NCBI GenBank assembly: GCA_003645115.1
Contig: QNEG01000010.1
Span: forward strand, 1-14,822
DNA: 14,822 bases
DNA from: a bacterium
Lineage (GTDB): Bacteria > UBP14 > UBA6098 > B30-G16
Direction: 5' to 3'
The notes below the pieces were generated by a model. The model ran no database searches and was not told the origin of the DNA. It saw only the letters and a list, made by a program, of their open reading frames with translations. Below, piece by piece: positions 1 through 5,972 of the stretch (its first letter is position 1; every line of letters starts with the position of its first letter). The position numbers and the translations under genes were made by a program.

Positions 1-1
1 G

Positions 2-70
2 TCTGAACCACAGGCTTGTCCTCCCGAACAGTCGGAAGAAAGATTGAATGGATTGAAAGAATTTAGGTAA
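2..70 (+). CDS. Possible C-terminal end of an unidentified protein, cut by the window edge
   Basis: A plus-strand frame is open from the first bases and stops at TAA 68-70, giving about 22 residues that end in ERLNGLKEFR. The residues look protein-like (a short proline/cysteine patch, then a charged amphipathic helix), and a gene ending here would explain the otherwise empty left edge, facing the minus-strand genes. A frame this short can stay open by chance, no start is visible, and I do not recognise the family. Confidence 0.25.
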   Translation, partial: SEPQACPPEQSEERLNGLKEFR

Positions 71-145
71 TTTTCCTACATATCACAAAGGCGACAGATT
101 TTCCCGTATGTGTTCTTCCGCAGAGCTATTGGGATGAGAGAAAAT

Positions 146-541
146 TTATTCCTGTTCTTGTTCTGTCATTTCGAGTTTATCGCCTAAATCGCCTATTACG
201 GGGAGTTTCCAGTTTTTACCCTGAAGGACATAAATAATGCCCACCAATGCTGCTACAGAAGCGAGGAAAAGTGCGGCTTTCCAGAATAATGCGCCCAGTA
301 ATGCGACCACCTCGAAAAGAAATAGCAATACTCCCTGTTTTCCGTGTTCGTAAGCGAAACGGTTGGTCTTTTTCCCCTGAATAAATGGGATAAAACAAAG
401 GATTGGGATGTAAGCAAGAATTGCCAGTCCTTTGCCTTCTTCTATTTCATCGGCGGAAAAATCGGATAATGGTATTTCCGGTCCAACCTTGCCCGATGAT
501 ACGAAATCTTTCAAAAAGCCTAATGTCCCTTTTGTTCTCAT
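146..541 (-). CDS. Small DUF4870/Tic20-like integral membrane protein
   Basis: A 131-residue protein with a short soluble N-terminus (about 1-37) and then three hydrophobic segments at about 38-54, 71-88 and 89-107. The loop FAYEHGKQG (62-70) between the first two is the kind of signature seen in DUF4870 proteins, small Tic20-like membrane proteins of unknown function. The C-terminus is short and acidic. Start choice: a GTG at 553 would add four residues, but the strong Shine-Dalgarno GGAGGTGA overlaps that codon and sits about 8 nt before ATG 541, so ATG is preferred. That ATG is one base after the stop of the TPR gene, so the two are probably translationally coupled. No function can be assigned. 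Confidence 0.8.
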   Translation of the reverse strand: MRTKGTLGFLKDFVSSGKVGPEIPLSDFSADEIEEGKGLAILAYIPILCFIPFIQGKKTNRFAYEHGKQGVLLFLFEVVALLGALFWKAALFLASVAALVGIIYVLQGKNWKLPVIGDLGDKLEMTEQEQE

Positions 542-542
542 T

Positions 543-1262
543 TTATCCTTCACCTCCCACCGATATCTCGGGTTTTGTTGGTCTAATTGCGTAGTTTCTG
601 GTTTTTGCTCGAGACAACAATATGGTCGCTCGTTGTTTCAATTGACTTTCGGGATATTTTTTTAGGAAATCCTCATAATATTGGATAGCGTTGGAAATAT
701 CTCCACTGACATCATAACATCTTGCCACAGCCAGCATAGCCTCATCTGCGCGAAAGAAATTGGGATATTTTTCCAGTATTTTTTTATAATATTGTATAGC
801 CTTATCATATTGACTCTTATCCTCATAGCAGGCGGCGATACCCATCAATGAAGCGCCAACCAAATCGCTATCCGGTTCTTCCACAGAAAGATAATTTTCA
901 TAAGCAGTAATCGCCGAATCCAGATATCCGAAGGCGTAATTCATATGAGCGAACAAATATTTTGCCACCTTTCCCGCCTCGGTATCAGGATATCTCTGCA
1001 TCACTGCTCGAACTGTATCCAGTGCCTCATTATATTGACCAGCATTCATCATTATGTATGCCATAGCGATTTTATCGCCAGCATCTCGTTTGCTCTTTTT
1101 TGTATAGCTATGATATCCTATCGCGCCGGCGGCTACGACCATTACTACGATTACCCACACTAAAACTTTAGTGGGATTTTCGGTCACATAACCATAGACT
1201 TTCGCAATATCGGTAGCGAATTCATCTCGCTTTAAATCGTGTCTATCGATTTTTCTCGCCAT
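543..1262 (-). CDS. Membrane-anchored tetratricopeptide repeat protein (YfgM-like)
   Basis: 239 residues. A short basic cytoplasmic N-terminus is followed by one transmembrane helix at about 32-51, then four TPR units at about 63-95, 100-130, 138-170 and 175-206. The repeats show the usual spacing of small residues and tyrosines, for example QYDKAIQYYKKILEKYP. An N-in helix followed by exported TPRs matches YfgM, the ancillary SecYEG subunit, and the TPR part of BamD/YbgF-like envelope proteins. I see no lipobox, so BamD itself is unlikely. A good ribosome-binding site (GGAGG) precedes ATG 1262. It lies downstream of secG and dgt, which fits but does not prove an envelope-chaperone role. TPR proteins are hard to assign, so the exact function is open. 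Confidence 0.85.
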   Translation of the reverse strand: MARKIDRHDLKRDEFATDIAKVYGYVTENPTKVLVWVIVVMVVAAGAIGYHSYTKKSKRDAGDKIAMAYIMMNAGQYNEALDTVRAVMQRYPDTEAGKVAKYLFAHMNYAFGYLDSAITAYENYLSVEEPDSDLVGASLMGIAACYEDKSQYDKAIQYYKKILEKYPNFFRADEAMLAVARCYDVSGDISNAIQYYEDFLKKYPESQLKQRATILLSRAKTRNYAIRPTKPEISVGGEG

Positions 1263-1292
1263 ATTTCCTCCAACCTGATATTTTATTAGAAA

Positions 1293-2465
1293 TTATAACA
1301 ATTTTTCGTAAGGGTCAAAGAGTTTTTTATACTCCTGCATCGCATATCTATCGGTCATTCCTGCGATATAATCAGCCACTACTTGTTCCTTGGCATCGGT
1401 TTCCAGTCGCAATCGTGAAGTCCTAGGCAACTGTTTGGGTTCCTCCATATAGGCATTAAATAAATTTTCGATTATAATTCGAGCTTTAGTAGCCATTCGT
1501 AATACTTTATAATGCCTATACATATTTTCATACAGAAATTTTCCTGCATATTGAAGTTGGTCCTCGATTTCTCCGGAAAATCCTATCAATGGTCGTTCCG
1601 TTCGACGAACATCATCCAGTGTCTTCGGATTCTCCTCACTCAATCTTCGGTTGGATTCCTCCAGAACATCTATTACCAGATAGTTTATCAGATTCCTTAT
1701 GCACATCGAACGAAGTATTTCCTCATTGACCTCGGGATATTTTTTCTTAACTTCTTCCGCAACTTGTTTAAACAATGGAAATCCTTTTTCCAATTGTTCC
1801 CATTCCAGCACACCAGAAAACAAGCCATCATCGATATCGTGGGCGGTGTAGGCTAATTCGTCTGCCACATTGACCACTTGCGCTTCCAGAGCCGGAAGCA
1901 CTTCATCCTCGGTGAAAAGATTTCTTTCCCCTGGTTGGTCATATCTGGTGGAATGTCTTATAATTCCCTCTCGAGTTTCATAAGTCAAATTCAATCCAGG
2001 GAAATCCGGATATTTCAATTCCAGATATTCTACTACTCTGAGTGATTGGCGATTATGCTCGAAACCACCGATAGATTCGGTCAATTCATTCAGGACTTCC
2101 TCGCCAGTATGTCCAAATGGAGTGTGTCCAAGGTCGTGAGCGAGAGCGATAGCCTCGACTAAATCTATATTCAATGATAATGTCTGAGCTATAGCGCGAC
2201 TGACTGTAGCTACTTCCAGTGTATGACTCATTCTGGTGCGATAGTGGTCGCCCTCGTGATTTACGAATACCTGTGTCTTATACTGTAATCTTCGAAACGC
2301 AGTAGAATGAATTATTCTTTCTCTATCTCGTTCGAATGGTGGACGATATGGATGCCTCGGTTCTGGATAATGCCTTCCCCGAGACTGAGAATTATGCACA
2401 GCATAGGGCACCAACCATAAATGTTCACGCTTTACATATTCGTCCAATTTCAATAAATTACTCAT
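1293..2465 (-). CDS. dgt: Deoxyguanosinetriphosphate triphosphohydrolase-like HD-domain protein
   Basis: 390 residues, typical of the shorter dGTPase-like subfamily. This HD-superfamily enzyme cleaves dNTPs, classically dGTP, to the deoxynucleoside and triphosphate and helps control dNTP pools. Visible landmarks are the N-terminal RDRERIIHSTAFRRLQYKTQV block (47-67), metal ligand H81 in MSHTLEV, the HD pair H110-D111 in ALAHDLGHTPFGH, and the distal aspartate D202 in VADELAYTAHDIDDG. All expected metal ligands are present. The start is less certain than for its neighbours: a GGAGAGGA element lies about 14 nt before ATG 2465, farther than usual, and a CTG start three codons upstream would be better placed. 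It follows secG by 54 bp and precedes the TPR gene by 30 bp, probably in one operon. Confidence 0.93.
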   Translation of the reverse strand: MSNLLKLDEYVKREHLWLVPYAVHNSQSRGRHYPEPRHPYRPPFERDRERIIHSTAFRRLQYKTQVFVNHEGDHYRTRMSHTLEVATVSRAIAQTLSLNIDLVEAIALAHDLGHTPFGHTGEEVLNELTESIGGFEHNRQSLRVVEYLELKYPDFPGLNLTYETREGIIRHSTRYDQPGERNLFTEDEVLPALEAQVVNVADELAYTAHDIDDGLFSGVLEWEQLEKGFPLFKQVAEEVKKKYPEVNEEILRSMCIRNLINYLVIDVLEESNRRLSEENPKTLDDVRRTERPLIGFSGEIEDQLQYAGKFLYENMYRHYKVLRMATKARIIIENLFNAYMEEPKQLPRTSRLRLETDAKEQVVADYIAGMTDRYAMQEYKKLFDPYEKLL

Positions 2466-2519
2466 AACTATCAGTATGTCCTCTCCACTATATTTATCCT
2501 GTCCAGTTAAAATAGATAA

Positions 2520-2864
2520 TTATTCAGTTCCTGGTTGAACCGGTTGGGATTGTGGTTGTTCACCTTGAGAAGTGGGTTGCGTTTGTTGAGTCGGAGTTTC
2601 CTCGCGTTCCATTATAGTTCCTTGTTGAGTCGGCGCACCCAGATAGAAATTTATTATCATTATCAATGTCACGAATACTACCGATAAAACGGCGGTTAGT
2701 TTGGTCAAGAAATCCATACCGCCTTTACCGCCGAAAATAGAATCTGCTACACCCACTCCAAATGCAGAACCGATTCCACCCTGACTGCGTGGTTGCAATA
2801 ATATCGAGATTATTAAAATAGCTGCATTCAATATCAGTATAACGATAAGTATGGTTAAAATCAT
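2520..2864 (-). CDS. secG: Protein translocase subunit SecG
   Basis: 114 residues with the SecG layout: a transmembrane helix at about 2-22, the conserved cytoplasmic loop LLQPRSQGGIGSAFG (22-36) followed by glycine-rich FGGKGGMDFLTKLT, and a second helix at about 54-74. SecG is the auxiliary subunit of the SecYEG channel that assists SecA-driven export. The core ends near residue 76. The rest (77-114) is a low-complexity tail rich in Thr, Gln, Pro and Ser with a few Glu, as seen in several SecG proteins. A strong GGAGGT site precedes ATG 2864. It has its own promoter candidate in the gap after clpP. Confidence 0.95.
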   Translation of the reverse strand: MILTILIVILILNAAILIISILLQPRSQGGIGSAFGVGVADSIFGGKGGMDFLTKLTAVLSVVFVTLIMIINFYLGAPTQQGTIMEREETPTQQTQPTSQGEQPQSQPVQPGTE

Positions 2865-2892
2865 ATTTTACCTCCATTCGAATTTACTTGCG

Positions 2893-2920
2893 AAAATAAT
2901 AGAAAAATTAAAATAGTCAA
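2893..2920 (-). promoter_or_regulatory. Predicted sigma70-type promoter of secG-dgt
   Basis: Reading the minus strand: TTGACT (2920-2915), a 16-nt spacer, then TATTTT (2898-2893). It lies in the 62-bp gap between the clpP stop and the secG start and matches the pattern before coaE, rseP and yebC. The predicted 5' leader is about 20-25 nt. Confidence 0.55.
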
Positions 2921-2926
2921 GTAAAA

Positions 2927-3547
2927 CTATTTTTTCGATTTTTCTCGAACTTTTTTATAAACTTTATCTATCAAACCATATTCCAGTGCTTCCTGGGGTG
3001 ACATAAAAAAATTCCGGTCGGTATCTTTCTCGATTTTCTCGATAGGTTGACCGGTATGATAAGCGAGTATTTCATTGATTATTCGTCTGAGTTTCTGTAG
3101 TTCCTTAGTATGAATCTCGATATCCGCAACTTGACCGACTACACCGCCCCATGGTTGATGAATCATCACTCTGGAATTCGGCAATGCAGTTCTTTTGCCT
3201 TTTTCTCCGCCAGCCAGCAGGACAGCACCCATAGATGACGCTTGTCCCACTACTGTGGTTGCCACGGGTGCTTTCAAAAATTGCATAGTGTCGTATATGG
3301 CTAATCCTGCGGTTACTACTCCCCCGGGAGAATTGATATACAAATTTATCGGTTTGGTAGGGTCTTCAGCCTCCAAAAATAACATCTGCGCTACCACTAT
3401 ATTGGCAATCTGGTCATCGATAGCTGTCCCCAGAAATATTATCCTGTCCTTTAGCAACCGAGAAAATATATCGAATGCTCTTTCTCCTCGAGCAGTTTGT
3501 TCCACCACTATCGGAACTAATTGATTATATTCTTTTTCTTGTTCCAT
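2927..3547 (-). CDS. clpP: ATP-dependent Clp protease proteolytic subunit ClpP (triad Asp replaced by Asn)
   Basis: 206 residues, the normal ClpP length without a long propeptide. ClpP forms a tetradecameric barrel that degrades proteins fed by ClpX or ClpA/C. The nucleophile Ser105 (GQASSMGAVL) and His130 (MIHQPWGG) are present. The third triad position is not Asp: in IEKDTDRNFFMS the residue aligned with S. aureus ClpP Asp172 is Asn179 (codon AAT). The offset is exactly seven at Ser, His and this position, so no gap is needed. Listeria ClpP1 has the same Asp-to-Asn change and is less active but functional. The rest of the fold looks intact. A GGAGGA site precedes ATG 3547. Neither tig nor clpX is adjacent, unlike in many genomes. 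Confidence 0.96.
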   Translation of the reverse strand: MEQEKEYNQLVPIVVEQTARGERAFDIFSRLLKDRIIFLGTAIDDQIANIVVAQMLFLEAEDPTKPINLYINSPGGVVTAGLAIYDTMQFLKAPVATTVVGQASSMGAVLLAGGEKGKRTALPNSRVMIHQPWGGVVGQVADIEIHTKELQKLRRIINEILAYHTGQPIEKIEKDTDRNFFMSPQEALEYGLIDKVYKKVREKSKK

Positions 3548-3804
3548 TCATTCCTCCTTAATATGTTTTGACACAACTCTAAACTAATTAAAAGCTTCAT
3601 CCACATCCATAGTTTATTATAAAAAAATCTTTATTGTGCAACGCAGTGGTTAAATGTAATAATTATGTTCCCGAATCCAAATAAAATCCTGCGGGTCGTT
3701 TTGTATCTTTCCAATATGTTTGAGATAGAAACCGGCGCAATTTTTTCAACATATTTATCATTTTTTACCAAAGCATCTCGAGTAATGGATACTCCATATC
3801 CGAT
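3548..3804 (-). other. 257-bp gap between coaE and clpP, possible gene remnant plus clpP leader
   Basis: No standard gene is visible. The frame of coaE stays open for about 57 codons after its TAA stop, with no usable ATG or ribosome-binding site. The opposite strand has a 49-codon frame (ATG 3666 to the TGA near 3812), also without a ribosome-binding site and overlapping the coaE end. In another minus-strand frame, about 31 codons ending at a TAA near 3653 read protein-like (NDPQDFIWIREHNYYI). These may be fragments of a decayed gene or chance. I recognise no family. Confidence 0.3.
3616..3641 (-). promoter_or_regulatory. Weak candidate promoter of clpP
   Basis: Reading the minus strand: TTGCAC (3641-3636) and a perfect TATAAT (3621-3616), but only 14 nt apart, which is short for sigma70. 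A 16-nt spacing gives the poorer TAATAA. The AT-rich setting makes chance matches likely. Confidence 0.25.
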
Positions 3805-4425
3805 TTATTTTTGAGCCTTTTCTCGCGCCAATTCCTTAATTTTTAACCATATTTTCATCGCATTAGTATGCAGTTCCACGAAATCGCCATTGTTTTTTAC
3901 CACAATTGAGCGTTTAGGATGAAATTTCTTGAAAATATGTTCCTGTGCTTCTATCCTGCGTTCGGCTTCCTCCTGGGGATATCCTAACTGTCGCACCAAT
4001 CTGTTCATTCTCTGCCATCTGGGAGCCTCCACAAGAACTATCATATCCATCGCATTTACCAGGTCCCACTTTGGCAAAAGCGCAGCATCCACAGCCACTA
4101 TGCCAGGAAAACCACTTTCCTCCAATTCTATTATCTTATCCCGCAATTTCGAGGTCAATGGTTTCTCTATAATATCGTTGAGCTTATTCAGGTTCTCTTT
4201 TTTCTCGAATACTATAGGACCGAGTGTTTCCCGGTCTATTTTTCCTTTATCATTCAATATTTCTTTACCGAATTGTTCCACCACCTTCTTTTTTATAGCC
4301 GGAGTTTGCAATAATTGATGTCCAATTTTATCTGCATCGAGGAGATAAGCTCCCATTTCCCGATATAATTTAGCCACGGAGGTTTTTCCCGATGCTATCG
4401 GTCCGGTGATTCCTATAAGATACAT
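3805..4425 (-). CDS. coaE: Dephospho-CoA kinase
   Basis: 206 residues, the usual CoaE length. The enzyme phosphorylates the 3'-hydroxyl of dephospho-CoA with ATP, the last step of coenzyme A synthesis, in the cytoplasm. The N-terminal P-loop reads GITGPIASGKTS (5-16), with Lys14 and Thr15 as phosphate ligands. Next comes the CoaE signature LLDADKIGHQLL (28-39), whose Asp residues are expected to act in catalysis and substrate binding. The helical lid (about 64-105) and the nucleotide-binding QEEAERRIEAQ region (about 151-161) follow. A strong GGAGGG site precedes ATG 4425, and a promoter candidate overlaps the mltG stop just upstream. Confidence 0.95.
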   Translation of the reverse strand: MYLIGITGPIASGKTSVAKLYREMGAYLLDADKIGHQLLQTPAIKKKVVEQFGKEILNDKGKIDRETLGPIVFEKKENLNKLNDIIEKPLTSKLRDKIIELEESGFPGIVAVDAALLPKWDLVNAMDMIVLVEAPRWQRMNRLVRQLGYPQEEAERRIEAQEHIFKKFHPKRSIVVKNNGDFVELHTNAMKIWLKIKELAREKAQK

Positions 4426-4470
4426 TTATACCCTCCTAATTTTAGGATGATAACAATTTTTTACCGCAAA

Positions 4471-4498
4471 ATTTAATACATATTTATTAGAAAGTCAA
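4471..4498 (-). promoter_or_regulatory. Predicted sigma70-type promoter of coaE
   Basis: Reading the minus strand: TTGACT (4498-4493) overlaps the TGA stop of mltG, followed by a 16-nt spacer and TTAAAT (4476-4471). The sequence after it, TTTGCGGTAAAA, resembles that after the yebC promoter. The predicted leader is about 40 nt. The -10 match is 4 of 6. Confidence 0.45.
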
Positions 4499-5514
4499 GG
4501 TTGACTTTTATTTCGCATAAGTTTTTTCACTGTTTGGATAGCTCGATGGTGTTGTTGAATTGTCTTTGAGAATATATGAGTTCCATCTCTTCGCGAGACG
4601 AAATATAAATAGTCGGTAGAATCGGGATATAAAGCGGCATAAATGGCATCTTCCCCCGGATTGCAAATCGGTCCGGGTGGTAACCCAGCGTGTCGATAGG
4701 TATTATATGGAGAATCATCATCGAGGTCGGTTAAAATCAATGGCTTATCGAATTTCCTTAATCCATAAATAGTAGTGGGGTCAGCCTGTAGTAGCATATT
4801 CAATTTTATTCGGTTGTGATATACCGAGGAAATAATAGTTTGTTCTTCTTTCTGGTGAGCTTCTGCCTCGATAATGGAAGCCAGAGTGATAATTTCGAGT
4901 TTAGAAAATCCCAGACTATCTGCTCTAACTTGATATTCGTCTGTCCATCTCCGCTGGAATTCGTTGAACATAATGGAAATGATACTATCTGGGCTAATTT
5001 CTTTTGGGATGCTATATGTCTCGGGGAAAAGAAAACCCTCGGCAGTAGGACCCGGAATATTCAGTTTATTCAGAACCGCACTATCCTTGCAGCTGGCAAG
5101 AAATGAAACAGAATCTATTCCCAGTTCTCTATGTAGTAATCCGGCGATATTATAGATAGTATATCCTTCGGGGATAGTAATTTTTATATCGAAACTGCCG
5201 CCTCGAGTAAGTATTCGAACTAATTTCATCACAGAAACCGGTCGCTCGAATTTGAATCTACCTGCACGAATTTTCTTGTGCATTCCGGTAAATCGCACCA
5301 GGAATATAAATGTAGTAGGGTGTTTCAGTATTCTCGATTCTGTTAATATATTCACTACCTCGGTAGTGGTAGCACCGGAGGGAATCTCTACATATTTTGG
5401 CTCGGAATATACTGTCGATGTATCTACAGAGAAAATATAGTATGTGGGAATTCCCAACAAAATGAATAAAACAACCAAAATGATTATTAGTATATTGTGG
5501 TGTCTCTTCCTCAT
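4495..5514 (-). CDS. mltG: Endolytic peptidoglycan transglycosylase MltG (YceG family)
   Basis: 339 residues. MltG is an inner-membrane lytic transglycosylase that cuts nascent glycan strands and is thought to terminate peptidoglycan polymerisation. One N-terminal membrane helix lies at about 8-30. A LysM-like subdomain spans about 41-110, including the motif VEIPSGATTTEVVNIL. The YceG catalytic domain follows. The catalytic Glu is Glu216 in LASIIEAEA. The conserved LQADPTTIYGL (242-252) and NTYRHAGLPPGPICNPG (271-287) blocks are intact. It begins four bases after the ruvX stop with no clear ribosome-binding site, suggesting coupling to ruvX. The ruvX-mltG pair is a widespread neighbourhood. 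Confidence 0.95.
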   Translation of the reverse strand: MRKRHHNILIIILVVLFILLGIPTYYIFSVDTSTVYSEPKYVEIPSGATTTEVVNILTESRILKHPTTFIFLVRFTGMHKKIRAGRFKFERPVSVMKLVRILTRGGSFDIKITIPEGYTIYNIAGLLHRELGIDSVSFLASCKDSAVLNKLNIPGPTAEGFLFPETYSIPKEISPDSIISIMFNEFQRRWTDEYQVRADSLGFSKLEIITLASIIEAEAHQKEEQTIISSVYHNRIKLNMLLQADPTTIYGLRKFDKPLILTDLDDDSPYNTYRHAGLPPGPICNPGEDAIYAALYPDSTDYLYFVSRRDGTHIFSKTIQQHHRAIQTVKKLMRNKSQP

Positions 5515-5518
5515 AATA

Positions 5519-5932
5519 TCACAAGTTTGGTGTATCCAGATAACTTTGTAAAATCAAAGTAGCCGAGATTTTGTTAACCTGTTTTTTGTTTAGAGATGGT
5601 TTTTCCCCGGCAGCTCGCATCACACGTTCTGCCTGTGCCGATGAAAATCGCTCATCATATAATATCGCATCGAATCCCATATAGCGCAGTTGTTCGGCGA
5701 TTTTCCGAGCGAACTGACTCATCGGCGATTCCTCACCAGAAAGATGTAATGGCAATCCGACCACGATTTTTTCAGCGAGTAGTTTTCGGGCGAATTCTGC
5801 TATTTGTTCGGCGATTTTATGCGCACTTTCCACCGTTAGCACCTCGCAGGGCAAGGCAATTTTTCCATTGGCATCGGAGATAGCCACCCCGATATATTTT
5901 TTCCCAATATCTATTCCCAGAATTTTCGACAT
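5519..5932 (-). CDS. ruvX: RuvX/YqgF-family putative pre-16S rRNA nuclease (third acidic residue replaced by Asn)
   Basis: 137 residues with the RNase H-like YqgF fold. Family members are implicated in maturing the 5' end of 16S rRNA and were earlier proposed as Holliday-junction resolvases. Asp8 in LGIDIGKKYIGVA, the VVGLPLHLSG strand-loop (57-66) and Glu94 in YDERFSS are present. The third acidic position, Asp in the usual (K/R)xx(I/V)DxxxA helix, reads VNKISATLILQSYL here, so it is Asn120 (codon AAC). The surrounding fold is well preserved. The ribosome-binding site is weak (AGG). It is followed four bases later by mltG, the common pairing. Confidence 0.93.
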   Translation of the reverse strand: MSKILGIDIGKKYIGVAISDANGKIALPCEVLTVESAHKIAEQIAEFARKLLAEKIVVGLPLHLSGEESPMSQFARKIAEQLRYMGFDAILYDERFSSAQAERVMRAAGEKPSLNKKQVNKISATLILQSYLDTPNL

Positions 5933-5972
5933 AGTAAACCTATTATTTTTATGAATGAAGAATACATTTAAA

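Noticed and set aside
3805..4425. Proline in the CoaE P-loop (GPIASGKT) as a defect
   Set aside because: The invariant GKT is intact and the preceding positions vary between kinases of this family, so no loss of function is implied.
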